NCBI GenBank assembly: GCA_034620365.1
Contig: JAQGEQ010000072.1
Location: forward strand, 62,001-126,000
Length of the DNA stretch: 64,000 nt
Direction: 5' to 3'
Origin: Pegea sp. RAD2-039
Lineage: Eukaryota > Chordata > Thaliacea > Salpida > Salpidae
This document shows, in pieces, positions 12,328 through 25,300 of the stretch. Under the pieces are notes generated by a model, which worked only from the letters and a program-made list of their open reading frames with translations, made no database searches and was not told the DNA's origin. The number at the start of each line of letters is the position of its first letter. Position 1 is the first letter of the stretch. The position numbers were made by a program, and so were the translations under genes.

Positions 12328-15300
12328 TTAAGATAAAATATGCTCAGATGACCATTCATAGTCCCAGACACATCCACTAGTAAAATGGTTGTCACAAAAC
12401 ACAACAGGAGTTCCATGCTGGCGGTAGGGTAGAAATGGTTCTTTTTGAGGTCTTCTATGAGCTTGAGAACGTTTAACGTAATACCTACGTATAAAAAAAG
12501 CTTTTTAACTACCAACAATATTTGATTTTGAACAATTAAAGATGTAATTGGCCTACGGCAGCTATTTAAAGTATTTAGTATTTCAGAAAAGTGAGGAATT
12601 AGGAAATTATTAAAAGTCAAAAAACTTTTTAGAAACCATCTTTGTAGACGAAAACTTTGTCCAGAAAAAACTTTGTTGAAAACATGTGAAGAACTCTTAT
12701 CACATTTGCTTTTACTATCCAAATTATTCCACAGAACAGCCATTCCTTTTATAGGTCTGATGTGAACATCTCCATCTAATTTCGATTCAGAAAAAGAATT
12801 TCAATAATTTCTTATTTAAAAAAGTCTAAAAAGATTTCTACAAAGATATGATTGATGTAATTTCTTAATTATTTCAACTTACATTGCTTCAAAGATTGTG
12901 TTAAAGTCACGTGTTTGTTCAAACTAAGAAAGATGTATGAAAAGATTTGTTGAAAATGTTGTTTCATGTAAATCCCGAAGAGCTTTTTAATTGGTTAAAA
13001 AGATTTGACATCAAAAATCGGCGAATATGCAAATTAAATCGTAAGGAAGTTTGTAGAAAATTTCTACATTCAGCGAACTGAACATTTATCGCCTGCAGCA
13101 TTTTTATGTTACAAGTGAACTGGTAGTTGAGATGAATCTTCAGCATCAGCTATCAAGTTGATGTTTGTACAAGTTGAAGAAGATCAAGAAGATGACTTTT
13201 AGAGACTTTTCTTGAAAGTAAGAAGTCATAAATAGAAGAAGATGACAGGGGCGTTAAAGTTCAAGTGATTCAGGACTTTTTAATATCAAAAATCAGAAAA
13301 TGATTTAAAGATTACTAATCAATTTGTTCCAACTTTATCATTTGTAAATGAATTATTTAATTCTGTGAGGAAGAAGTCGTTGAGAAAATTGAAGAAGTTG
13401 AAACTCGAAACCATCAGAAGAGTTGAAAAAATCAAATTGAAGTACTCACATGGAAATGAAATTCCACCTCCTTTAAAATCATCATTCAGGAACACCATAA
13501 AAGTCCCAATTCTTCTGTGATCATCTTTTAGCGTAGAACAGTCCTGATGTACTTTGTACTCAAAACCTTCACGATAAGACATCACCTAAAATCAAATTTG
13601 ATGTTTCAACTTTTGTATAAAAACTTCAATAAAAATATTTTCAAATTTTGTTTAATTTCAGTAAAAAATATGAAAGTTGACTTGAAGAAGTCCTTTCAAA
13701 ATCAGGAATAAAAAGTATTTCTTTTCAGGCAGTAAATATTTTCACATCCAAATATTTTCGAGAAAGTAAGAAATGTTTTGAGGCAAATTTTTAATTCATT
13801 TTTACTTAAAGATACAAAAAAGTGTTTGGTGACACCAATGATTAATATGATTATTTGGAAGTGATTAGTGTTATTTAACAACTCATGAAGTGATTTATGA
13901 GAGCAGCTTGTAACCTTATATTGCCCGCCGTGACCAGGATGTAATCCAGATCTTTTGAAAATCTTTTCAGATAACTTGAAGCTGAAACCTCTCTTTTGTG
14001 GATAGAATCCGGCGTGGACGCTGTAACTGACATTTGGAACCATATTTGTTGATAAATATTCAGGGAGGCAAGTCGTTCCTAATCAAAAAAAACAAACTTC
14101 ACACATTTGTAAGATTTTCAGATCTTTTTTACCAGCTGTAAATAAAACTTGTTCAGCTTCTGACGCCCATGAAACACCTGATAGTTTCACTTGATGTTCA
14201 AATGATTCTCTTCCAGAAAAACAAATAATCGGTTGAATAGATGAGTTTTGTTTCACTTCCTTCTGAGCAGCAATTAAAGCATCACATTCTTCAGCAGTTA
14301 AAAAGTCTCTAAGTGTATGTACTCTACAAGGATAAAGATCTTGGATGTTAAAAAGAAGAATTCAAAATAAATATTCTTTAAATTGAAGATCAACTTATGA
14401 TCTATTGTTTCTTTAAACATACTTTATATCACAATTCTGAATATTAAATGAATGTGTTGTCCATCTTGGAACACTTCTATCTTTAAAGTTCCTAACTTTT
14501 ATCTTGGTCAAATTATAAGTGTCAATATTTGGAGAAATATCTGTCAAATCTGATGAGTAAAAGATTTAGGTTTTGTTCACAAATTATTTACCAACTTTTA
14601 TAAAACTAGTAAATAATCCCTTTTAATTTTATCAAAATATTCAATTATCTAAACAACAAATCTAAAAATAATAATTTAAATTAATATTTAAATAAAAAAT
14701 TTAAACAAAATTTCTGTTTATTTAAAATTCATTATAAAATATTGTTGTGAAATTTTAAAATATTTTAATTCAGTTTAAATTTTTATAATATAAATTGTTA
14801 TTAGTAAAAATTTTCATTAGTTTTTAAAGTTGTTAAAAAAGATGTAAAAAGTAAACCAGCTTTTAGTTGTTCAAAAAAATCATTTTTAGACAACTCCAAA
14901 AGTGAACAAAATTAGTTTTTTTTGAGTGTTAATCTTTTCAAATCTCAAATGATCTGTCAATATTTGTGATTTTTATTTCAACAAAATTCATTAAAAATTA
15001 ATTTACCTCTGAGATTGGGACGATACAGGTCGCCCTAAAAAATAAAAACTTTGCTTATATTTGTAAGCTATTATTTAAAGAATATCTAAACAGTTTAATG
15101 ACAATTTTAACATTTATAAAATATTTACAAAAGTTGACATTAGTTATTTTTATCAGAAATCAAAATGTTAGAAATAGTTTTTACAAGTATGTTCTGATGG
15201 ACAACAAATTTATTGGGTTGAATCTTTAATCCAGGGGCATAGTAATCAGCGAGACTTGCAACCTATAAACAACATTTTCATTAAACTTTATTTCTAATTC

Positions 15301-15631
15301 ATAAATTTAAAAAATATCAACATGAATTTCAATAAAAGATAAAATGATCTTACTTGATAAGAAGTTGGGATAAGTATATCAGCATATGTGGTGACAAGCA
15401 TCACGAAGATCACTGTAACGATAGCAACAGAAAGCTGCCGAAAAAAGATTTCTCTTTCTAATCTCTAAAAGGTTCAATTATTTCAATTTCAGAAGATTAC
15501 AATCATCTTGCTTTTCATGTCACCTCTATTTCAGCTTTTCTTATTCGTTTGTGTCTTTCCTTATCACTTAATGAATCTTTTCGTTTAGGTCTGAACAATT
15601 TTGCTGTCCTTAAACGAAACTGGAATGCCAT
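12328..15631 (-). CDS. Membrane-anchored prolyl-4-hydroxylase-type 2-oxoglutarate/Fe(II) dioxygenase
   Basis: Ten exons: 15631-15524, 15464-15354, 15262-15185, 15034-15007, 14549-14423, 14323-14133, 14078-13915, 13585-13450, 12775-12637, 12484-12328; 412 residues, fully in phase. A Lys/Arg-rich N-terminus is followed by one membrane segment (about residues 47-65), implying a type II protein, probably in the ER or Golgi. The C-terminal P4H-like domain carries the iron motif VHQD (His283, Asp285), RIGTFMVFLND, GGGISFP, IKGMAVLWNN and a distal His346. The 2-oxoglutarate-binding basic residue would be Arg358 or Arg361 (FRLQRW) rather than the Lys usual in collagen P4H. Substrate unknown. A polyadenylation-like AATAAA overlaps the TAA stop. 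The family call is firm, the subfamily is not. Confidence 0.85.
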
Positions 15632-16786
15632 AACCAACTAACTACTAATCAACTGACAAAGAAAATATTTTGATTGGATGTTTTTCAATGAGGTTTTTAC
15701 TTCATAAAAAGAAAAATTAACAACAATTTTAAAGACAACTATTAAAGTAATTGAAATAAATTTTATCAATTGAAACAAATTTAGCAAAAAGCTAAAAATA
15801 AAAGTAAAATTTGAGAAAATAGCTCAGCATAGAGAATAGCAAGCTGCTAATAACAAGTCATGTGTTTGAGCAGTTTGTGTGAAATCAACCATATCTAACT
15901 TGACTAAAATGGTTTTATCTTTTTTTGGTACATAAATTTTAAGAAAGAAATAAAATAACAAAACTGTTCGCTATTTTCAGCTTAATAGAGAAAAGTTTTA
16001 ACAAAAATATGATAAAAAGTTTGTTTAATTAAAATCAAAAAATCCAATTAAACTTTAAATCTCGGAGAAATGTATTCATAAAAATTATATTTAGGAATTA
16101 TCAGGATGACTTTTTTGGTTTTGATTTATATTCGATATGAGTTGATGGTTAGGGCAGTTTTTATGCAAAGTAATTATTTATTTGGTTGCTTGTATTTTAC
16201 TAAAAACTTTTTAATATTAACAAAAAAAAACGTAAAACTGAAAATAGTAATTTTACAGAAATCTATCTTAATTTCAGAAACTCAACTATTAGTTTTATTT
16301 GTTTAAATGAAATCACTTCACAGATCTGATATTACAGAGTTTCCTGTCCGGCATTAGGTAAAGAACTCAACAATCTAACTTAATATTTTTCTCTTCGACA
16401 AATTCAGCAAACCTTTTATTGCAAAGAAATCTGGATTTCAACCAAAATTTCAAAATATCAGAACTTACTTTTTAAAAGCTATTTTTATCTTTAATCAACT
16501 AGGAAAGTCTTTTTTAAAAGATACGTTTTGCTCAGGGTAATTGTAGAAAGTGCCTATCTTGATAAAAAGTCTGTAAGCTTCTTTACAACTTAAGTAATTA
16601 AACATCCCAAGATATTTAGACGAAAAGTTCAAGAAACTAAAGTAAATAGAAAGTCACTCACAGATAGGTGCTTAGGTATTGGACATTTTCACATTTTCTC
16701 TAAACTTTCTGGTTTTATATATCCAGTTTTATTTATAGTTTTCCAATATTTCAGCTATACTATCTTCAAATATTTTGGTTCTACTA

Positions 16787-16870
16787 TTAACAATAACTAC
16801 AACATGAACCATTTGGTATTCCTTTTAACAATAACTACAACATGAACCATTTTGTATTCCATTTAACAAT
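16787..16870. repeat. 38-bp tandem repeat, about 2.2 copies
   Basis: A unit beginning ttaacaataactacaacatg starts at 16787, 16825 and, partially, at 16863. The two full copies differ at only a couple of positions. A recent local duplication, with no sign of function. Confidence 0.8.
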
Positions 16871-17446
16871 ACAAAGTTTCCATACCGATGTATAATTCTA
16901 TTAGATCACAAATTGTTTTAGAGTACTTATCTGTAAGCCAATCAAATATCAGTAAGAAAAGTAACTTGTGATTACTAAAACTGAAATTGACTAATTTTGA
17001 AATTTTGATTGATGCAAGCAAGAATTTATTGTAAAAGTAATTAATGAGCAATTTTATTCTAGTAAGTTCTACTCTGCCAAAATTTAATCCTTGCTTGCTT
17101 GAAAAAAAGTTTGAATCTATCAACTTCTGAATTAGGACTAAACTAAGAATAACAATTGAATGAATTTTATTGAAAACTTTGCAAAAAATAACCAACAATT
17201 TTGAAGAAAATATTTTTATTTGAGAAAGCAAAAAAGTATTTAAACAAATTGAAAATTATTTAAACAAATTTTCAATAAAACTTTTTGCCTGTTGATAAAC
17301 ATTCTGCCTCTGAAAGAAGCAACTAAACTAACACGATTAAATTTGCCTATAGAATTAAATTTAGAGAAGAAAAAGTTCAAAAATTACTCTCAAAAGTTTT
17401 GAGAGTTTTTCACTTCTTGAAAAGTGATGTGAAATACTTTTGAAGA

Positions 17447-17620
17447 TCACAAATCACTCGGCATCTCTTCATAGCAAAATAGATCAACTTCTTCATTCTC
17501 TTCTGGAACTTCATCTTGTGGACACTCTAAGATAACAATTTCCACAACAATTTCTATGAAGATCTCTTCTTCAATTAGAAAATATCCTTCAAATCCAGCT
17601 ACATTTTGTTCGGCTTCCAT
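17447..17620 (-). CDS. Possible small acidic protein, unknown
   Basis: An ATG at 17620 opens 57 codons ending in TGA at 17447. About a third of the residues are Glu or Asp, with alternating Ile/Val in the middle (EIVVEIVILE), and there is one Cys-Pro and one Phe-Cys-Tyr. No family recognised. On the minus strand a perfect 9-bp-stem palindrome (17386-17406) lies about 40 bp beyond the stop, followed by a second short stem. It could equally be an internal exon or chance. Confidence 0.25.
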   Translation of the reverse strand: MEAEQNVAGFEGYFLIEEEIFIEIVVEIVILECPQDEVPEENEEVDLFCYEEMPSDL

Positions 17621-20041
17621 TTTCAACAACCTTTTATAGCAGCTTCAGTAAAATAACTAACTGAGTTTTTATCTAGAAGAAATAATAAACCTGATTTTGA
17701 AATATGAAAATGTTTTACAAAATTGCAAGTTTTTTTTTTCAATTCAAGGGTTTAATGTTTATGAAAAGTGTTTTAAAAGTAAAATAATAACTCAGATCTT
17801 ATCATAGTTGGTAAACTACATAATCTTTTTATAAATCAAAATTTGTAAACATTTTCATGAAATTTCTTCAAGATTGTTTTAGATAATAATTTGTATTTAG
17901 AAATGATAAAAACTAATAATTCTCAACTTTTCTAAATTCATTATAAAAAATTAAGTTTTTTTATCAATTATATTTAACTTCTAATAATTTTAATATAAAA
18001 ATAGAAACCAAAATAATCAAAATTGATTTAAACTAATTTTTAATTAACAATTAAAAATAATTATAGAAATTGTTAAAACAATTATAAACTATTTTTATAA
18101 AACATTTTATAAACTTTAATTATAATTAGCTCCTAGAGTTTATATAAAAACTGACTTAAGATTAAAACATAAATTACCAAAGTAACAACTATAAGCTTGA
18201 TTGAAAAACAATTTCTCTATTTAGTCGCTCAATCAGAAAAATAAGTCTGAACTGTAAACAACTTTTTATAAACTTGTAAACATTTCCTTTAAAAATAAAA
18301 CTTTTATAAAGTAAAAATCAGAAAAATGATTCGATACACATAAAATTGAATCTCCTGTAAAACTCTAATAATGTCTAACTCATTATTTAAGCTTATAATT
18401 TGAGTTTAATTACCCCTTTGTCAAATTATTAACTGAATTTGACAATAAAAACAAATGAAAGTTGAACAAATAAATTAAATCAATAAATAATTATAAGAAA
18501 TATATAATTATAAACATTAAACAAAAATATTTTCAACAAACATCTTTTCAAGCTGACTTGCTGAAATAGTTTTATTTAAGTTATCTTAATCTAAATAACC
18601 CTTATTGATTTATACAGAGGTTATTAAAAAATAAATTCTTATAACTTTTAAACGATCAAATATTTTCTAATGTTTGGGTTTCTGAAACAATTGATTTATT
18701 AAGATTTGAAAAGTGATCATTTATTTTATCTGTTTGAAAATTGAATCATTATCCGACATCAACCTTTAGATAGTAAACAAGTTAAAAACCTTCTACATAT
18801 CATTCAGTTGTACTTATCTATATATCTCCTAATTATCTGCAGCTTTATTTAAAGGTTACTCTTTTTATGATCTTTTTATAATAAAAGAATTAGTTTGGCT
18901 ATCTATCAAATGTTTATAATAAAACTGTGTTTTGATGTCTAATATTAAACTCTGAGGTTTATATATTTATTAAAGTATAAAAATAGAAAGAGTAAAATTA
19001 TTTTTAGCATTTTTCTAAAATTACCTTCTTCTATTTCATACTTCCTAAAACACAAATATAAAATATCTTGTGAAAGATGAAGAACCTCAGATTCTTGAGA
19101 TTAGAAAGTTTTGTTGCTGTCTAAATAAAAGTCAGTTGATATTGGTTTAGAATTTTGTCATCATCGGTAAAAAGCAGTAATTTTCAGGACCCTTTCTTGA
19201 TATAGAATTGTCTGTAACTTCATTTGTATAAATATTAAAGAGGAAAGAGTCAATAATGCTGCTAATATGAATAATTTGTATCCAGAGGATGATACTTGGA
19301 GGTTTTGGGACCTCAGAACACTTTGGCAAGATAAATTTCTAATTGATTTCGTATCAGATCATTTAAATGAAAATTTTCAATAAATATTCGGAATTTTTCG
19401 CAGTTAGAGGATTTTGTAACAACCACAACTCATAAAAACGTTTTTTTTGTAAAGAAGTTTCAAATGATATAAAAACTAAATGAAAGATATCAATTGTTGA
19501 AATGATATTGTCAATTACGCTTGAAGTGAACAGGCAGCTGACTGTTTATTTCAGGATTAGTTGTCACATGAAGTAGTTTCATCATTTTTGGGAAATCGCG
19601 GAGATCTATCTTTATGACGAATATTTATTAAAATTCTATCATCAACTTCGTTAATGTCATTCTATATAGTTAACAGAGAATCTAAACATCATTTCAATCA
19701 AAGTATTCAGAAGATCACCTCGACTCCATTTTCTATAACTACCAGTTTCCTTACTTATTCTGCGGGTTGATTTTTGCTTCACGATTTTTCTTTTACTTCT
19801 ACAGTGTGTGGTACAACTGTAGAGTAGTTACCGCTGACGTAAATGGGTTAAATGTACTTCTCGTAGAATGTAGAATTCAGTAATAAGTTGTATTGTTGAT
19901 AGCGTGTATAGTTGTTGTACTTATCGTTGGTTACTGGCTTTTTACGAATTGAATAAAGCTCATATGAAAGAGTCGTTATCATTACAATGTTAGATTTGTT
20001 CGTCGGCATCCAGCAAATAGTAGAAGAAAACTTTTACAAAT

Positions 20042-20680
20042 TACATGGAAGAGTGTGGGTCGAATTGGACAGACAGAAAATTGGCAGCGCTTGTTAACAG
20101 CACAACCAAAAACGTGTACAAGTACTTTGAGATCTGTCAGACTTATGTAGAAGCTCAAGCGACGCTGGAACGGTTTTATGTAAAGAAACCAAATCAAGTT
20201 TTTGCGCCATCTACTAAGAACGCAGAAGCAGAAGTTAATTTATTAAATACTTTTGATGCACTTTGGTGCGTCTGGCCGAGAACTGTGATTTTAAGAATGT
20301 CGCGGCAGCAGAATATAGGAATGGATTGATTTAGAGATGGATTATTCTCGTTAGATATAAGGCAAAGGTTGTTAGAGCATGAAACTTTAATATTAGAGGA
20401 AGCCTTTAATCACGTAGTGGCACTGGAAGATGCCTGATGAACAACCAATACCTTGGAGCTGACATATCAGTTGAAGCTGCAGAAGAAGCAGTGAATTCAA
20501 TGAAACTCAAAAATGTAGAGAAAATGAAGAGCTAGTAAACCTGATGATTTTAAAAGATGCCGAACTAGTGCGAGCATTTGTTTCAAATGTAGGGAGAAGG
20601 GACACTATAGTCGAATCTATCATCTTCAAAAGAGTTTTCCCAAGAAAAAGTCAGGAAGGTAAAGAACAGGGAGAACCGTA
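20042..20680 (+). pseudogene. Degenerate gag region with zinc-knuckle trace
   Basis: Short pieces in different frames match the usual gag order of Ty3/gypsy elements: TLERFYVKKPNQVFA, then CDFKNVAAAEYR, then IRQRLLEHETL, each separated by stops or frame changes. Near 20579 CFKCREKGHYSR resembles a CCHC knuckle whose last Cys is replaced by Tyr. The coding capacity is lost. Confidence 0.6.
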
Positions 20681-20762
20681 GTGACTAACCAAGTGATGAG
20701 GCTCACTAGATATTCCAGGAAATTGAACGATGCGATGATGGATTGCAAGCAAAGTATTTAAA

Positions 20763-20802
20763 GCTCTTATTTATAGTAGATCCTCGAATAGTTTTGTAAG
20801 TT
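20763..20802 (+). pseudogene. Retroelement protease trace with mutated active site
   Basis: The frame reads ALIYSRSSNSFV, which resembles the retropepsin active-site strand. The catalytic Asp position holds Tyr and the Gly holds Arg. It sits just downstream of the knuckle trace, in the expected gag-protease order, and is surrounded by stops. Confidence 0.45.
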
Positions 20803-21526
20803 AAGAGATTGCTCTTCAAGACTTACAAGATTAAAAGTTCATTTAAGATGGACTCAGCCATCTAAGATGTAGAAAATCAATAAATTTTGCAAAGTCAACC
20901 TCTATCTGTCATAAAGATCTGGAGAGTTTGGGTTAGAGGCGGTGTTTGAAAGAGATTTCTTTAAAACTCATAAGATGAAGTTTTGGATGAAGATTCGGAT
21001 TATCATAATCTCAATTATTTATCCACATTTCATTTTAGTGAAAATGATTTTAGTAGAATCAGGTTTATACTTTTAGATCATGAACACTTGTATCAAGTGA
21101 TGATACCAGTAGCTTTAGTTGTTTGTAAATACAAGTTCATTAAATTGTAGTTTAACAGATCAAAAGATCTTGATACAGAACTTGGAGTATTTGCTGCTGA
21201 CGTAAATATGTTTTTGTTCCATTTATACCTTCCCAATATCGTTTAGACTTTTATCATTTGGTAATAGGAATTGTGAGAGATAGCGATTATCGTTAGTATA
21301 TTTATCGCTGTTTCAGCCACCTTGTTAATTTCAATAAAGCTTTATGTAGTCATCATCAGTACGATTTATTCCAATTTATTTCTTGGCTGAATTGTTGACA
21401 GTTGGTTTGGTGTTATTGGAACTTAGTGAAGTTAAAACTTAGAAACGATGAAGATACTTTCTATTTGCTATACTTTGATTTGAAGAAGATTTTATAGGAA
21501 TTTATATTAGCTTTTTTACTGAGACA

Positions 21527-21925
21527 ATGGCTGGAAGACAACTTTTACCAAATTACAGGGAAGAGTGTGGGAAGAGTTTTTGTGGAAAGACTACTTTGAG
21601 AGCTGTCAGACTTTTACATAAGAAGGTTGTGTTTGAGTTAGGAGGTCCAAAAGAGGATTTAGTGGTACACACTAAAGATAAAATGAGGAACAAACACGAA
21701 ATTATCAAATGTTTTAGATCTATCTCACGGTCTAAAGAACAAACAAGGGTATCTACTGGATCTAATCAGGGATCAATAAGGAGGCTTGAGCTTTCTCGCT
21801 GCGAGGAAGAGCGAGACGGAAGTAATCACAAACAGCGACGGGAGAGATATGAACGTTTCCAAAGAATAGTTAGATCTGCATCTGCAGTATTCTTATTTCT
21901 TAATATTAATTATTCTGAATTGTGA
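21527..21925 (+). pseudogene. Second gag-like fragment fused to unidentified basic tail
   Basis: A 132-codon frame starting at an ATG whose first codons parallel the gag start at about 20010-20060 in the neighbouring unit. The rest is Arg/Glu/Ser-rich and not recognised. It ends at the start of an LTR-like sequence (21921). It is probably the collapsed interior of a retroelement after deletion. Confidence 0.4.
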
Positions 21926-22397
21926 TGCTTAAGACCTTTCAATTACTTCGCTTGTGATGCTTTTGTTTACTAGAAGAGCTGAAAGACGTGTTACTCGCAT
22001 CGATAAATATCTCAAATAAATATTATACTAAAGTGCTAACATTAAATCTAATTTTAAATAATATTTATAATTTTCAAAGTTGATTTGACTTTTAACTGTT
22101 ATGAAGTTTTACAATCAAATAAATTTTGGGTGAATGACTTACATCTTATCATCTATATATGTTGCAAACATGAAAGCATCAATATGATGATGTAAAGAAA
22201 GGAAACTCAACAAATTTATGACTGATATTCTGGTGAAGCACCAAGCTAGAAACGATTTAAGTAAAGTTGAATAAAAGAAAGTTTATAAATATATCAGTAA
22301 GTTTTAAGAATTTCAAATACTGCAGAAAAAAGAGAAAAAGAAGCAGATATGGAAAAGAAAGATAATTAAAATGAAGTGAAGAAATACGATTTAAGTT

Positions 22398-25300
22398 TCA
22401 ATAAATATTAATATTAGAATCTCCTGTAGATACCGCGATTGCTCGCAAACCACTTTTGTAGCTTTGTGTTTGTGCAAAAAGATGTCGCTTCTTTAGAGTT
22501 TTAGTAAAGGGACTTTTCGTGACGTCATAGAAGTTCACAGTGAAATTATCTTCATCTACATCCACCTGAACATAGATGGAGCAACTGAAAGTGCCAATAG
22601 GAAAGATCATATCTGGATTTTCAGGGAATCTTCTTTTAAGCAGTCTTGCTCCTCCAGAAGATATTTGAAGTAGACAGCTCCTAAAATAGTTGATTTCTAA
22701 ATTAAAGTTAAAAACTCACAATTTCTAAAATCTAGTCTAAAATCGTAATTTTATTACAAAATTTTATCCAAAAATATTTTTCAATTTTTTAGGTTTTATT
22801 TTCTTACTTTGAAGAAATGGTATTTTTGAGATCATCTAAAAACACTCGATCTTCAATTGAAACTTCTTCACCGACTCCAACATAAACACAACTTGATCCA
22901 TAAATAGAAATATCAGAAGTCCAAGTGTACGTGTTCCCACTAATATACCGACGACTACCTGTTGGTTGAAATTATCTTCAAACTGATAAAAAGTTGTTAT
23001 TTTTCACAACCTTGTAACACAGTGTAACTATTCGATATTTTTCGATCTGTAATTTGTATTTGAGTTTGCGGTTTATTGAGATGGTACTTGACAGTGCAAT
23101 TAACTTTAGTTACTACATCCCATATTCCAGTTGTTGCTGTAAAAGAAAAGTCATTTTTAATATTTCATTTTTTCCCTCAAATTTGTTGTTTTTTTTTCAA
23201 AAACTATTTTTGAAATCAATTCACCAAATTTTGGAAGTAATTTTTGATTTCTTTGTTCGTTTTCTTTTCTTATTCTTTCTTTAGCTTCAATTGTGGAAAG
23301 CAACTTTTTCATGACTACAATTCATTCATAAAAAGAATTTTAAATTAAACTTGAAACAGTAAAATGAAAATAAGTTTTGAAACAGAAATTTCTCAGCAAC
23401 TGCTGCTGTTGTGGAAGCTTTTATCTACTCAACCACCTTTCTCAGTTTCATTTATAAGTTTCTTTTCATCATCATCTACATCATCAAGAGCAAAGCTCAT
23501 TAAACTTTGACGAGAACTGCCAGCAGAAAAACCTTGAAAATAAATTCAAAAATTATCAAATAAATATATTTATAATTCACATATTTTCATTAAAATAACT
23601 TTTTCTAATATTAATTTAAAAAAGATTTTATTTTATAAACATCAATTAATTGTTTATTACTGATCAGATCTTACATGATTCATTTGCATCATCGACTTGA
23701 TCATGGAAAATATTGTTCATCAGCAAACTGGAAGCTTTTGTACCTATAAAGAAAACAACAACTCATTAAAGTTGCTTACAAGTTTGTAGATCAAATAGAA
23801 TCGGTGAGATTTTCACCAACAAAAGTAACTCTCAATGAACTAATTGTAAAAGTTTCAAAATTTTTTAAAGTTTTGAATATTTTTTTACGAAGTTGTTGAT
23901 GATGATTCTCATCTAGTTGCAAATATCAGTTTTGTGATTAAATCGATGTAAATGTAACAAATAGTTTCTCAATATCGATTCAAATTGAATTTGCAAAATA
24001 TTTATTTACTCAGAGAATTGTTCAAATGATCTTCATCACTACTTTGATTCACTGTATAGTAGTTTCCATCTACAACATATATTCAAGATCTTTAACTTCA
24101 AATAATTTGTTATCTGAAATCAATTACCGAAATTGACAGTTGAAGTATTTGAAGTAAGATCTGATGAAAAATCATTTTCAGAATTGTTTAAACTACCTGA
24201 AAATAATTAAGGAATATTAGAAAATTATTAAATAAATATTTTGATAATAAATTGAATGAAATGTTACCTAGAAGTGAGTTACTTTCCGAAATAATTTCAG
24301 CAAATTGTGTTTCATTATCTACATGAAAATTAGATGATTAACTAAATAATCAATTTGTAGAAAGATTTACAATCTTCATGAATTGTGGACTTTTCCAGAT
24401 TTTCTCTTTTATTTTCTTCTTCAAAAACTTCTTTTAGTTTAGCGACATATTCATCATTTATCTCACCTAAAAATCAACATTTTTTAAACAAATCATTTGA
24501 AACTTGAAATTCTAAATCATGATTTGTGAAAAGTTGTTAGAGTTCAATTTTTATTTTCTAAATGTTTTTCTAAAAACTTCCAAACCAATAAAATTGCTAC
24601 AAAATACTTCTACTGCGTTTTCTTGTACGAGAAAATAATTTTCAAATGAAATAACTTCGAACCTTCAGCTAGCTTTCTTAGCGGTTCAATCTCATCTAAG
24701 ACATTTGCTTGAAAATTGAAGTTCTCTTCGTCGCCAATCTTTACGTTTTTCATCGCATCAAAAGCTTTCTCTAAACTTCAAACAGAAAGATCAAATTTAG
24801 AGTGTCTCAACAACAGGGTCACTTACTCATCTTCTAAATCAGCAAAGTTTTGTAAGAAGAAATCAGATTGACATTCTTTCATGGCTTCTTCAGCATATTC
24901 GATAAAATTTGAATCGCAAAGAGCTTGATGACATTTCTCAATTTCATTTCGATAAATATATTCTTGTGCCGACATCTTAGCATCAATATCTGATATCAAT
25001 TCTTCACGCCGATCTCTAACATAAACCTCCATCGCAGTCATCCGGACTTTGATGTTATTCTTCGCAGCTTTATACTTTTTCTGAATAAAATATCAAAAGT
25101 TGAATCTTCATCATTATTCCTGAAAGAGATCTTTAAAGATTTTGTTAGGATCAGATCTTACATCAGCATCTTCATAAGCATCACAAACATTCTGAACTTT
25201 CTCTTCGATATTTTCTCTTTGAGCTTTCATATCAACAAGAGTAAGATTTAATTTCTTTTTTCCTTCTCTATAAAAGAACTTTTTGTAAATATCTTCAAAG

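Larger units (their letters stand above)
15632..19690. other. Gene-poor interval
   Basis: About 4 kb of AT-rich DNA with no convincing multi-exon gene. It contains a 38-bp tandem repeat (16787-16870) and one small acidic open frame (17447-17620), both listed separately. The open frame at 16863-17231 is an Ile/Leu/Phe/Lys-rich translation without recognisable motifs. Confidence 0.4.
19691..22030 (+). mobile_element. Decayed Ty3/gypsy-like LTR retroelement remnants
   Basis: Two related, broken units lie in the same orientation. LTR-like stretches around 19800-19985 and 21180-21400 share gctgacgtaaat, a tatcg block and an AATAAAGC polyadenylation-like motif in the same order. Each is followed by a gag-like start with matching gaagagtgtggg. 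The first unit continues with gag fragments in shifting frames, a CCHC-type knuckle and a protease-like trace. The second is only a 132-codon frame. At 21921 a sequence starting TGTGATGCTTAAGACC looks like the head of another LTR. Envelope and polymerase regions are not seen. Many stops and frame changes make it non-functional. Confidence 0.6.

Noticed and set aside
12485-12743. Continuous minus-strand frame through the dioxygenase region
   Set aside because: It reads through the intron between 12637 and 12484. The spliced frame gives the conserved RWYY continuation and a shorter true last exon.
20000-20197. Minus-strand frame in the retroelement area
   Set aside because: It is antisense to the gag-like fragment, which matches known gag order on the plus strand.
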